From Clostridia bacterium (GTDB lineage: Bacteria > Bacillota > Clostridia > Christensenellales > CAG-138): a DNA stretch of 64,000 nt. The first letter of the stretch is position 1. The number at the start of each line of letters is the position of its first letter. The position numbers and the translations under genes are program-made. The stretch spans positions 445,312 to 509,311 of the forward strand of contig JAFYOP010000004.1 of the NCBI GenBank assembly GCA_017547885.1, written 5' to 3'. Shown piece after piece: positions 25,197 to 33,257 of this stretch. The notes under the pieces are model-generated. The model saw only the letters and a program-made list of their open reading frames with translations, did not search any database and was not told the DNA's origin.

Positions 25197-26375
25197 ATGG
25201 AGCGCAGCGAAAACAGCCGTGAAAATCAGGCTGCCGAAAAGCTTTCCGCCGCAAGGCGGAAGAAGTACAGGCGCAGAAAAGCCATACGTATACTGCGCCC
25301 TGTGCTGATATACGGCATAAGCATAGCCATATGCTTTGTAATAGCCAAGGTGGCTATCAACTACGCTCTTAATGAGTATGTACGCCCTGTGGACAGCAAC
25401 GACGCTACCCCCATAACCGTAACCATAGAAAAGGGCAGCGGCGCTTCCACCATAGCCAAGCTTCTCTATGAGGCGGGCGGCGAGGGAAATGTGGGCCTTA
25501 TAAAGAGCAAGGCCGCGTTCAAGATATATGTTGACTTTACAGGCAAGTCCAGCATACTTAAGTCCGGCACATACGTACTCAGCCGCAATATGGACATCGC
25601 CCAGATGGTAGACATAATCTGCACAGGCAACCCCGCCCGTCAGACCGTGAAGTTTACCATACCCGAGGGCATGGAGATAGCGGATATTGCGGACAGGCTG
25701 GTGGAGCTGGGAATATTGGAAAGCAAGACGGAGTTCCTCTCCCTGTGTGAGACAGGCGAGGCCTTCAGCGAATACAGCTTTGTAAACGCAATACTTCAGA
25801 GCGAGGATGCGGGCGATAGAAGATATGCCCTTGAGGGATATCTGTTCCCTGATACATATGAGGTTTATGTGGGCGCATCTCCCAAGAGCATAATCACCAA
25901 GATGCTCATACGCTTCAATGAGGTATTCAACGACGAATACATGGCCCGCGCACAGGAGCTGAATATGTCGGTGGACGATGTGGTTACCCTTGCTTCAATT
26001 ATTGAGCGGGAAGCAAAGACCGCAGACTTTGCCAAGGTATCCGCCGTATTTCACAACCGTATGGATGAGGGAATGCGCCTGCAGAGCGATGCCCCTCTTA
26101 AGTACATATTCAATACGGAAAACGTACTGGACTTTACATCCGACCAGATGGAAGTGGATTCTCCCTACAATACCTATAATGTTGACGGCCTCCCTGTAGG
26201 CGCCATTGACAACCCGGGAAACAACGCCATATATGCGGCCTTGTATCCCGATGAAGAATTTATGGAAGACGGCTATCTGTACTTTGTGCTGAAGTCCAGA
26301 GATTCCACCGAGCTGGTATTCTCCAAGGATTATGACGACTTCTTAGAAGACAAGGAGGCTTATCAGAAGAGCTGA
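25197..26375 (+). CDS. mltG: MltG-like endolytic transglycosylase
   Basis: A basic N-terminus and one membrane helix (residues 38-60) anchor an extracellular YceG domain. LEGYLFPDTYEV near residue 215 and ASIIEREA with the catalytic Glu at about residue 270 are family signatures, followed by LQSDAPLKY and NPGNNAIYAAL. It cuts nascent peptidoglycan strands internally and sets glycan length. It starts at the base after the ylbF stop and overlaps the next gene (TGATG), so the three are coupled. Confidence 0.92.
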   Translation: MERSENSRENQAAEKLSAARRKKYRRRKAIRILRPVLIYGISIAICFVIAKVAINYALNEYVRPVDSNDATPITVTIEKGSGASTIAKLLYEAGGEGNVGLIKSKAAFKIYVDFTGKSSILKSGTYVLSRNMDIAQMVDIICTGNPARQTVKFTIPEGMEIADIADRLVELGILESKTEFLSLCETGEAFSEYSFVNAILQSEDAGDRRYALEGYLFPDTYEVYVGASPKSIITKMLIRFNEVFNDEYMARAQELNMSVDDVVTLASIIEREAKTADFAKVSAVFHNRMDEGMRLQSDAPLKYIFNTENVLDFTSDQMEVDSPYNTYNVDGLPVGAIDNPGNNAIYAALYPDEEFMEDGYLYFVLKSRDSTELVFSKDYDDFLEDKEAYQKS

Positions 26376-27616
26376 TGAGTATTAAGCTTCCCGAACTGCT
26401 GGCACCCGCAGGCAATATGGAGCGGCTTGTCACCGCCATAGACTACGGCGCGGATGCAGTATACGTAGGGGCTCAGAGCATGAGCCTGAGAAACTTTGCG
26501 GACAATTTTACCGTGGAGCAGCTGAAAGAGGGCTGTGACTATGCCCATGCCCGGAGCGGCAAGGTATATGTAGCCTGTAATGCCTTTGCCCACGATAAGG
26601 ACCTTGAGGAGCTGCCAGGCCTGCTGGAACAGCTGCAAAGCACCGGCGCGGATGCCCTCATTGTAAACGATCCCGGCGTTATTCGCATGGCAAGGCGCTG
26701 CGTGCCGGATATGTCGCTGCACCTTAGCACCCAGGCAAATACCCTCAATACCGAGGCGGCCCTGTTCTGGCATGAACAGGGTGTGGAGCGTATAGTTCTT
26801 GCTCGTGAGCTTTCCATTGCCGAAATAGGCGAGATGCGCAAAAAACTGCCTCAGAGCCTTGAGCTGGAGATGTTCATTCACGGAGCAATGTGCATATCCT
26901 ATTCCGGGCGATGCCTGCTTAGCAATTACCTTAACGGACGTGATTCCAACAGGGGAGAGTGTGCTCAGCCCTGCCGCTGGAAGTATGAGATACGTGAAAA
27001 GGGCAGCGACGGCGAATACTTTACCATGGAGCAGGACGACAAGGGCACATTCATAATGAATTCCCGTGACCTGCGGCTTATAGAGTATCTTCCCCAGGTT
27101 ATCGACGCGGGCATAATGAGCCTTAAGATAGAGGGCCGCATGAAGTCCATAGCCTACGTGGCAACGGTGGTAAACGCCTACCGCATGGCACTGGATGAGT
27201 ACAGCCGCAGCGTGGAGCTTGGCATACCCTATAAGGTGCCTGAGCTGGTTATGAAGGAGCTGGAGCTTGCTTCCCACAGGCCATATACCACAGGCTTTGC
27301 CTTTGGCGAGCCGGGGCCCGGCGGTCAGGAGACGGATGCGGGCGGCTATATTTCAGACGGAGCCATTGCCGCTGTGGTGCAGGCTTATGACGCAGAGAAC
27401 AAGATAGCTGCCATTGCCCAGCGAAATAAGTTCGTGGATGGGGAAGAGCTGATGATCCTCTCTCCCCGGGATATCGGACGAAGCTTTGTGGTAAACGGCA
27501 TGAAAAACACCGAGGGAGAAGCGGTGGAAAGCGCACCCCATCCCAAGGAAAAGCTGTATATCGGATGCGGCCAGCCTGTAAGGCCGGGAGACATCCTTAG
27601 AAAAAAGGTAGAATAA
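26375..27616 (+). CDS. peptidase U32-family protein
   Basis: The 413-residue protein begins with LPELLAPAGNMERL and carries the U32 signature MFIHGAMCISYSGRCLLSNY near residue 166 with conserved Cys, plus CAQPCRW. Family members once called collagenases include RlhA, needed for hydroxylation of 23S rRNA, and tRNA hydroxylation proteins, so an RNA-modification role with Fe-S chemistry is more likely than proteolysis. It ends in a terminator and closes the rnj-ylbF-mltG operon. Confidence 0.9.
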   Translation: MSIKLPELLAPAGNMERLVTAIDYGADAVYVGAQSMSLRNFADNFTVEQLKEGCDYAHARSGKVYVACNAFAHDKDLEELPGLLEQLQSTGADALIVNDPGVIRMARRCVPDMSLHLSTQANTLNTEAALFWHEQGVERIVLARELSIAEIGEMRKKLPQSLELEMFIHGAMCISYSGRCLLSNYLNGRDSNRGECAQPCRWKYEIREKGSDGEYFTMEQDDKGTFIMNSRDLRLIEYLPQVIDAGIMSLKIEGRMKSIAYVATVVNAYRMALDEYSRSVELGIPYKVPELVMKELELASHRPYTTGFAFGEPGPGGQETDAGGYISDGAIAAVVQAYDAENKIAAIAQRNKFVDGEELMILSPRDIGRSFVVNGMKNTEGEAVESAPHPKEKLYIGCGQPVRPGDILRKKVE

Positions 27617-27620
27617 CGTT

Positions 27621-27652
27621 AAAGCGCCATCAGGCTCTGATGGCGCTTTTTA
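27621..27652 (+). terminator. intrinsic terminator
   Basis: AAAGCGCCATCA and TGATGGCGCTTT form a 12-bp stem followed by T residues. Confidence 0.88.
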
Positions 27653-27671
27653 TGTGAAAAGCCCGAAATGC

Positions 27672-27770
27672 TTGATTTTTTGGTGGCTTTTTGCTATCAT
27701 TACGCTTGGTGAGTTCGAAACCATCCTCACCAAACCGCATATTTGCGGGGAAAAAACAAAACTAAGGAGA
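27672..27770 (+). promoter_or_regulatory. promoter and candidate preQ1 riboswitch upstream of queT
   Basis: TTGATT (27672) and TATCAT (27695) are 17 bases apart, so transcription should begin about at 27704, right at a hairpin: TTGGTGAG (27706-27713) with CTCACCAA (27726-27733). A second hairpin, CCGCA/TGCGG, follows at 27735-27748, then an A-rich stretch and AAGGAG at 27764. This order (first-base stem, second small stem, A-rich strand, Shine-Dalgarno) resembles preQ1-II leaders, and the gene behind it is a typical preQ1-regulated transporter. The class is not settled; preQ1-III is also known near queT in related bacteria. Confidence 0.5.
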
Positions 27771-27778
27771 ACAAAAAA

Positions 27779-28273
27779 ATGAATACCCGTTACTCTGTGC
27801 GCGGCCTTATACACGGCGGCGCGATCGCTGCGCTGTATGTGGCGCTTACTTTTGTTTCCGCTCAGCTGGGGCTGTCTTCAGGTGTGATCCAGCTCAGGCT
27901 CAGCGAGGCTCTTTGCATCCTGCCCATATTCACCCCTGCGGCTATACCCGGCCTTGCCATAGGCTGTATGCTTGCCAACGCCATGACAGGCAGCGTAATA
28001 CTGGACGTTATCCTTGGCAGCATTGCTACCCTCATAGGCGCAATAGGTACACGGCTGCTCAGGAGCCGCCATGTGCTTTCGGTAGTGCCGCCTATACTTG
28101 CCAATGCTTTTATAGTGCCCTTTGTTCTGCGCTATGGCTACGGCATGCCGGATGCGGTGTGGTATATGATCATCACTGTGGGCGCGGGAGAGATACTTTC
28201 CGCAGGTGTGCTGGGAATTTTGCTGTACCGGGCAATTCGCTGTCGTGCGGAGCAGATATTCAGCCGCAGCTGA
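27779..28273 (+). CDS. queT: QueT-family queuosine-precursor transporter (ECF S component)
   Basis: A 164-residue protein with about five to six membrane segments. GVIQLRLSEALCILPIFTPAAIPGL near residue 35 is the hallmark of QueT (DUF988), the substrate-binding subunit of an ECF transporter thought to import preQ1 or queuine. It needs the shared EcfA/EcfA'/EcfT module, which is not in the window. ATG follows AAGGAG, part of the structured leader. Confidence 0.88.
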   Translation: MNTRYSVRGLIHGGAIAALYVALTFVSAQLGLSSGVIQLRLSEALCILPIFTPAAIPGLAIGCMLANAMTGSVILDVILGSIATLIGAIGTRLLRSRHVLSVVPPILANAFIVPFVLRYGYGMPDAVWYMIITVGAGEILSAGVLGILLYRAIRCRAEQIFSRS

Positions 28274-28330
28274 TTGACGGCGAAGCAAAAGAGCGGTATC
28301 ATTGACATGAACACAACTGAATAAAATACA

Positions 28331-28560
28331 TCTTTGGGTTCCGTGGGCATGGCCCATGGTCAACAGGGGAATGGAAGTGAGATTCTTCCGCGAGGCCGTC
28401 ACTGTGAAAGGGAAAACCACCCTCAAGTCAGAATACCTGCCCAAAGAGCCCTGCAAGGAGCTGCGGAACCCCGGCCGATTTGTATAAAGCTGGCAGATGA
28501 TCTGCCCGGTCTCTCTTTTTCTTTGCATGGCATGGTTGTGCAAAAAAAGAAAAGGAGAGA
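28331..28560 (+). ncRNA. cobalamin riboswitch
   Basis: The aptamer is closed by TCTTTGGG (28331-28338) with CCCAAAGA (28440-28447). Inside are the conserved strands GGGAATGGAAGTGAGATTC-like (from 28367), GCCGTCACTGTGA and the B12-box-like AAGTCAGAATACCTGCC (28424-28440). Downstream, CTCTCTTTTTCTTT (28511-28524) pairs with AAAGAAAAGGAGAG (28546-28559) and hides the Shine-Dalgarno, so control is probably at translation start: B12 bound means off. It precedes a DUF4430 protein and an ECF S component. Confidence 0.9.
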
Positions 28561-28567
28561 TTTTTTA

Positions 28568-28969
28568 ATGCAGAACAAGAAAAAGACGATCATTGCCATT
28601 GCTGTTGCGCTGGTGCTGATGGCGGCTTTTATCGCCTGCTATGGGGTATTCATGCCCAAGGGCAGCGAAGGAACCAAGGACATAACCGTGCTGGTAGTGC
28701 ATGCCGATGGTACAGAAAAGGTATTGGAAATAAGCACGGAAAGCGAAAACCTCAGGGGCGCCCTTGAGGAGCAGAAGCTTATAGAAGGGGATGACAGCGG
28801 CGCCACGCTGTTTGTTACCACAGTGGATGGCTATGCCGCAAATGCCTCCAACGAGGAATGGTGGTGCTTTACAAAGGGCGGCGAGACCATGATGACCGGC
28901 GTGGACGATACGGTCATCGCTGACGGAGATAAGTATGAGATAACCCTTACGGTGGGATATGACTGGTAG
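28568..28969 (+). CDS. DUF4430 (transcobalamin-like) membrane-anchored protein
   Basis: The 133-residue protein has an N-terminal signal/anchor helix (residues 5-27) and one extracellular domain of about 95 residues ending in NEEWWCFTKGGE...DGDKYEITLTVGYDW. This pattern fits DUF4430, whose fold matches the C-terminal beta domain of human transcobalamin and intrinsic factor. Being directly behind a B12 riboswitch and overlapping an ECF S-component gene by 11 bases, it is probably an extracellular cobalamin- or corrinoid-binding partner. The binding itself is inferred. Confidence 0.85.
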   Translation: MQNKKKTIIAIAVALVLMAAFIACYGVFMPKGSEGTKDITVLVVHADGTEKVLEISTESENLRGALEEQKLIEGDDSGATLFVTTVDGYAANASNEEWWCFTKGGETMMTGVDDTVIADGDKYEITLTVGYDW

Positions 28970-29468
28970 CAGGCTTACAGTGCGGGAAATGGCGGTGCTT
29001 GGTATGCTTGGGGCGCTGATGTTTGCCCTTAAGGCTGCCATGATGGCGCTGCCCAACATCCATCCCGTGGCGGTGTTTATAATTGCAGGCACAATTTACT
29101 TTGGCTGGCGCATGCTGTACGCCGTAGCGGTGTATGTTATGCTGGAAGGCATAGTATACGGCTTTGGCATATGGTGGATATCATACCTTTACATATGGCC
29201 GTTGCTGGTGTGCATTACCATGATGTTCAGAAAGACCCGGGCGAGGCTGTTCTGGGCGGTGGTGGCGGCGGTGTTTGGCCTGTGCTTTGGGGCTCTGTGC
29301 GCTATACCTTACCTTATTTCGGGCGGCTGGGCAGCAGGCTTTTCTTACTGGCTCAGCGGAATACCCTTTGATATTGCCCACTGTGTCGGCAACTTTGCCG
29401 CAGTGCTGGTGCTGCTGCCTGTGCTGCTTAGGGTGATAGAGGCGGCATCGGGCAAGAATGGGAAATAA
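28959..29468 (+). CDS. ECF transporter S component, predicted corrinoid-specific
   Basis: A 169-residue protein with about five to six membrane segments and the ECF-S style N-terminus (MAVLGMLGALMFALKAAM). It starts inside the DUF4430 gene, so both are made from the B12-riboswitch mRNA. S components bind the substrate and share the EcfAA'T motor, which is not encoded nearby, so this is a group II arrangement. The substrate, cobalamin or a precursor, is inferred from the riboswitch and the partner. Confidence 0.82.
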   Translation: MTGSRLTVREMAVLGMLGALMFALKAAMMALPNIHPVAVFIIAGTIYFGWRMLYAVAVYVMLEGIVYGFGIWWISYLYIWPLLVCITMMFRKTRARLFWAVVAAVFGLCFGALCAIPYLISGGWAAGFSYWLSGIPFDIAHCVGNFAAVLVLLPVLLRVIEAASGKNGK

Positions 29469-29482
29469 ACATTCGCATGCAG

Positions 29483-29505
29483 GGGCGGTTTTGGCCGCCC
29501 TTTTT
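29483..29505 (+). terminator. intrinsic terminator
   Basis: GGGCGG and CCGCCC pair around TTTTGG and are followed by TTTTTG. Confidence 0.82.
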
Positions 29506-29641
29506 GTATTTCTTGCGCTGCATGGGCTCTCTGTTGTATATTATTGATAGGGGATACAAAGACTGTTCCCCGGCATTTCTCTCTAAATTTCAGCATAAAC
29601 TGATACACCAACCGGGAAATAAACGGAGGTGTACAGACTTT

Positions 29642-30331
29642 ATGCTGGAGGCAATACTTAATCTGCTGGGCGGTATATTCGCCTTTGCGGGACATATTGG
29701 CGGCGGAAGCTCATTCCCTGAGCCATTGTCACCGGAGGAGGAAAGGGCGTGCCTTGACCGTCTTGAAAAGGGTGACCCTGAGGCCAGAAGGCTGCTGATA
29801 GAGCATAATCTTCGCCTTGTGGCGCATGTTGCCAAGAAATACACTACGCCCAGAAGGGACGCGGACGACGTTATATCCATAGGGGTGGTGGGGCTTATAA
29901 AGGCGGTTTCCACCTTTAACGCCCAAAAGGGAAATACCCTTGCCACGTATGCCGCGCGGTGCATAGAGAATGAAATACTCATGTCCCTGCGTTCCGAGAA
30001 AAAGCAGGCGGGGGAAGTATCCCTGACCGACCCCATAGGCGTGGATAAGGACGGAAACGAGATATCCCTGAGCGAGGTGCTGGGTTCTGACGGCGACGAT
30101 GTTCACAACGCTGTGGAGCTTTCTGTGGCGGGAGAATACCTGCGCTCTGCAATGGCGCGGGTTCTTACCAAGCGGGAGCAGAAGGTCATAGAGCTGCGCT
30201 ACGGCCTGCACGGCGGCCATCCCGTGCCCCAGCGGGAGATAGCAAAGCTCCTTGGTATATCCCGAAGCTATGTGTCACGCATAGAGAAAAAGGCTCTGAG
30301 CAAGCTCAACAGGGAGCTTGTGGATATTTAG
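29642..30331 (+). CDS. sigK: sporulation sigma factor K (pro-form)
   Basis: A 229-residue sigma-70 family factor with regions 2 (NLRLVAHVAKKYTTPRRDADD), 3 and 4 (REIAKLLGISRSYVSRIEKKAL). The N-terminus is a hydrophobic stretch LLGGIFAFAGHI followed by FPEPLSPEEE, which matches the pro-sequence and junction of Bacillus pro-sigma-K. It should direct late mother-cell genes after cleavage by a SpoIVFB-type protease. The gene is continuous, without a skin insertion. ATG follows GGAGGTG with slightly long spacing. Confidence 0.9.
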   Translation: MLEAILNLLGGIFAFAGHIGGGSSFPEPLSPEEERACLDRLEKGDPEARRLLIEHNLRLVAHVAKKYTTPRRDADDVISIGVVGLIKAVSTFNAQKGNTLATYAARCIENEILMSLRSEKKQAGEVSLTDPIGVDKDGNEISLSEVLGSDGDDVHNAVELSVAGEYLRSAMARVLTKREQKVIELRYGLHGGHPVPQREIAKLLGISRSYVSRIEKKALSKLNRELVDI

Positions 30332-30367
30332 ATAAATACACTGATCGGATAATATACGGAGGTAAAC

Positions 30368-31237
30368 GTGATAAAACCTAAATTCGGCCCTGCGGGCAAC
30401 AGTGACAGCTTTTATCAGGAGGGTTTCTCTGCCAGCGTGGATATGCCAAAATGGCTTGCGGCAAGGGAACTTGATGCATTTGAATATTCCTTTGGCAGGG
30501 GAATACGCCTGGGAACGGAGGGCGCAAAGGCCATCCGTGCAGAAGCTGAAAAGTACGGCATTCAGCTGAGCGTGCATATGCCTTACTTTATCAACCTTGC
30601 CACAGAAGAGGATGAAAAGAAGATAAAGAACATAGGCTACTTTGTGGATTCCCTCAAGGTGGCGGAGGCGCTGGGTGCAAAGAGGGCGGTATTTCATCCC
30701 GGCTCCGCCAGCGGCGGCGACAGGGGGGCCATACTTCAGCGGGCAAAGGTTTTCTTTAAGGAGATAATCGCAACGCTGGACGATATGAACCTTATGAACG
30801 TAACCCTTTGCGCCGAGACCATGGGCAAGATAAACCAGCTGGGCAGCCTTGAGGAGGTCATAGAGCTGTGCAATGTGGACGAGCGTGTATGGCCCACCAT
30901 CGACTTTGGCCATCTTCATTGCCGCGGACTTGGGGCGATAAACTCCAAGGAAGACTACGCCGCCATTCTGGACAAGCTGGAAAACGGTATAGGCACAGAG
31001 CGTGCAAAGACCATGCACGTGCATTTTTCCCGCATAGAGTACACCAAGGGCGGGGAAAAGATGCACCATACCTTTGCGGATGTGCAGTACGGCCCTGAGT
31101 TTATGCCACTTGCGGAGCTGATAGCGGAGCGCGGATATGAGCCTGTTTTTATCTGCGAATCCAAGGGCACAATGGCAGAAGATGCAAAAAGTATGAAGGA
31201 TATGTATTTTTCCGCCATAAACGGCTTGTTGAAGTAG
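30368..31237 (+). CDS. endonuclease IV-like TIM-barrel protein
   Basis: A 289-residue protein of the AP endonuclease family 2. Metal-ligand candidates appear in the family order: LSVHMPYFINLA near residue 68, AVFHPGSAS near 108, CAETMGK near 140, TIDFGHLHCRG near 177, and CESKG near the end. Nfo-type enzymes cut DNA at abasic sites with three zinc ions. GTG start after GGAGGTAAAC. The xylose-isomerase-like fold is shared by sugar epimerases, so the nuclease role is probable rather than certain. Confidence 0.82.
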   Translation: MIKPKFGPAGNSDSFYQEGFSASVDMPKWLAARELDAFEYSFGRGIRLGTEGAKAIRAEAEKYGIQLSVHMPYFINLATEEDEKKIKNIGYFVDSLKVAEALGAKRAVFHPGSASGGDRGAILQRAKVFFKEIIATLDDMNLMNVTLCAETMGKINQLGSLEEVIELCNVDERVWPTIDFGHLHCRGLGAINSKEDYAAILDKLENGIGTERAKTMHVHFSRIEYTKGGEKMHHTFADVQYGPEFMPLAELIAERGYEPVFICESKGTMAEDAKSMKDMYFSAINGLLK

Positions 31238-31350
31238 TGCAATATGTGGTAAAATACTTAAGGTTATAATCTCCACATGCCTTACGGATAAAAGTGTGGA
31301 TAGGATAAACGAAAATACATTTTACAAATTTACTTTGGAGGTAAATCCTT

Positions 31351-31908
31351 ATGATCATGGCTGGCGATTTCAGGAAGGGCGTTACTGTGGAGATTGACGG
31401 GCAGGTTTGGTCCATTGCTGACTTTCAGCATGTAAAGCCCGGCAAGGGCGCCGCTTTCGTGCGCACCCGCCTCAAGAACGTTATGACCGGTGCTGTGCTG
31501 GAGCGCACCTTCAGCCCCACCGATAAGTATCCCAAGGCTCACATCGAGACCAAGGAGATGCAGTATCTGTACAATGACGGCGAGCTGTACTACTTCATGG
31601 ACACCGAGTCCTACGAGCAGCTCCCCCTCAACTATTCTCAGGTTGAGGACGCCATCAACTACATCATCGAGAACGACAACGTGACCGTACGCTTCTACAA
31701 GGGCAATCCCTTCTCCGTACAGGCTGCCAACTTCGTTGTTCTTACCATCACCGAGTGCGAGCCCGGCGTTCGCGGCGATACCGCTACCGGCGCAAACAAG
31801 CCTGCTACTCTGGAGACCGGTCTTAAGGTAACCGTTCCTCTGTTTGTAAACGAGGGCGATAAGATCCGCGTTGATACCCGTACCGGCGAATATATGGAGC
31901 GCGTATAG
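31351..31908 (+). CDS. efp: elongation factor P
   Basis: The 185-residue, three-barrel protein relieves ribosome stalling at proline runs. The tip loop [15 protein letters not shown] near residue 29 holds the Lys normally modified in the family, and the C-terminal signature [12 protein letters not shown] is complete. ATG follows TTGGAGG. No modification enzyme (EpmA, YmfI) is nearby. Proline-run proteins such as the Pro/Thr linker protein at the window start would be natural clients. Confidence 0.97.
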   Translation: MIMAGDFRKGVTVEIDGQVWSIADFQHVKPGKGAAFVRTRLKNVMTGAVLERTFSPTDKYPKAHIETKEMQYLYNDGELYYFMDTESYEQLPLNYSQVEDAINYIIENDNVTVRFYKGNPFSVQAANFVVLTITECEPGVRGDTATGANKPATLETGLKVTVPLFVNEGDKIRVDTRTGEYMERV

Positions 31909-31940
31909 CACAGCCTAACATAAAAGCAAGGAGGTCAACT

Positions 31941-32345
31941 ATGGCTTACATGAAAGAAAAAGTGGCATACCTTAGGGGCCTTGCAGAAGGCATGAACATC
32001 GGCGAAGAAGGCATGGGCAAGCTGGTCAATGCAATGATCGCCACCATGGACGAGATGGCCGGTGCCATCGACGAGTACGAAGCTGCCATGGCAGAGATCG
32101 ACGAATGTCTGGATGACATCTATGATGAGCTGGACGACATCGACGATTATCTCGAAGGCGATTTCGACGAGGACGACGAAGACTACGAAGACTTCGACGA
32201 GGATGACTATGTAGAGCTGGAGTGCCCCGAGTGCGGCGAGTCCATCTATTTTGACGAGGCCATGCTGGAGTGCGGCGAGGAGCTGCTCTGCCCCAACTGC
32301 AACGCGGTTCTGGTACCCGTTCTGGAAGAGGACGACGAGGACTAA
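31941..32345 (+). CDS. very acidic protein with C-terminal zinc ribbon
   Basis: The 134-residue protein opens with a helical domain (MKEKVAYLRGLAEGMNIGEEGMGKL) that I associate with the CD1247-type family of Clostridia. It continues with a run dominated by Asp/Glu (about residues 55-95) and ends with a CPECGES...CPNCNA zinc ribbon. Acidic tails with zinc ribbons often contact basic proteins such as RNA polymerase or ribosomal proteins. ATG follows AAGGAGG, 32 bases after efp, so it is probably cotranscribed with it. Confidence 0.8.
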   Translation: MAYMKEKVAYLRGLAEGMNIGEEGMGKLVNAMIATMDEMAGAIDEYEAAMAEIDECLDDIYDELDDIDDYLEGDFDEDDEDYEDFDEDDYVELECPECGESIYFDEAMLECGEELLCPNCNAVLVPVLEEDDED

Positions 32346-32380
32346 TACTCTCATAGCCCACAACACAGCATCAAACAATA

Positions 32381-32412
32381 AAGTGCCTGCGCACACCGTG
32401 CAGGCACTTTTT
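32381..32412 (+). terminator. intrinsic terminator
   Basis: AAGTGCCTGC and GCAGGCACTT form a 10-bp stem followed by TTT. Confidence 0.85.
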
Positions 32413-32439
32413 ACAAGAAAGCACAAAAGCGGAGGATAG

Positions 32440-33054
32440 ATGAATCAGGCTTTAACATACTGCGCGGCCGCAATAGCGGGATACCTTATGGGCAACATAC
32501 AGTTTGCCGTGATATTCAGCCGTATACTGCATAATGATGACGTTCGCCGTCATGGCAGCGGCAACGCAGGCAGTACCAATATGCTTAGGGTATACGGTGT
32601 AAAGGCCGGAGTTGTCACCTTTATCGGCGACCTTATCAAAGGCACGGGCGCTGTGCTGCTTGGCCGTGCCATAGGTGGGCAGGAAGCCGCCTACTGTGCT
32701 GCGCTGGGCGTTGTTACAGGCCACTGCTGGCCCGTATTCTTCCGCTTTAAGGGAGGTAAGGGCGTTGCCTCATCTTTGGGCGCGGCAGTGATGCTGAATC
32801 CTTTCTGGGGCCTTATAGCGGGTGCTGCAGGCATTGTGGTGGTGCTGATCACCCGCACAATATCCCCCGCATCCCTTACCGGGTTCACAGTATACCTTAT
32901 AATCGCCCTGATATTCGGAAGTACACTGTGGGACAAAATAGCCGCCGCGCTGCTTTTTGCCATAGTGGTATACCGCCACAGGGAAAATATAGTGCGCCTG
33001 ATACAGGGAAAAGAGGCCGCCGTGTTTGCCAAGGCGGATAAGCAAAACAAATAG
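32440..33054 (+). CDS. plsY: acyl-phosphate:glycerol-3-phosphate acyltransferase
   Basis: The 204-residue protein has about five membrane helices and the PlsY signatures HGSGNAGSTNMLR near residue 36, GHCWPVFFRFKGGKGVA near 95, and a third motif with a conserved Glu (HRENIVRL) near the end. It makes lysophosphatidic acid from acyl phosphate, the first step of phospholipid synthesis in Gram-positives. ATG follows GCGGAGG. PlsX is not in the window; the PlsC-like gene at 564 could act after it. Confidence 0.96.
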   Translation: MNQALTYCAAAIAGYLMGNIQFAVIFSRILHNDDVRRHGSGNAGSTNMLRVYGVKAGVVTFIGDLIKGTGAVLLGRAIGGQEAAYCAALGVVTGHCWPVFFRFKGGKGVASSLGAAVMLNPFWGLIAGAAGIVVVLITRTISPASLTGFTVYLIIALIFGSTLWDKIAAALLFAIVVYRHRENIVRLIQGKEAAVFAKADKQNK

Positions 33055-33069
33055 AATAATACATTTGAT

Positions 33070-33108
33070 AAATACCGCATGCTGTGATATGGCCTGCGGT
33101 ATTTTTTA
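33070..33108 (+). terminator. intrinsic terminator
   Basis: AAATACCGCA and TGCGGTATTT form a 10-bp stem with a 15-base loop, followed by TTTTTA. Confidence 0.8.
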
Positions 33109-33257
33109 TTGCAAAACAATAAAACGGGATTCCTGTAACCATATCCATGAATTACAATTATGCTATTCATCTCATCAAAACGCATACCGCACAGAACCCT
33201 ATAATTTACCAGGCCTATCTGAATCAAAACATAAATATTGCATGGAGGACCGGATAA

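Noticed and set aside
28334-28567. An in-frame extension of the DUF4430 protein upstream of 28568
   Set aside because: The extension would translate the cobalamin riboswitch. The ATG at 28568 has the Shine-Dalgarno and a proper signal segment.
29642-30331. A skin-type insertion in sigK
   Set aside because: The gene reads through regions 2 to 4 without a break, and no large recombinase is present.
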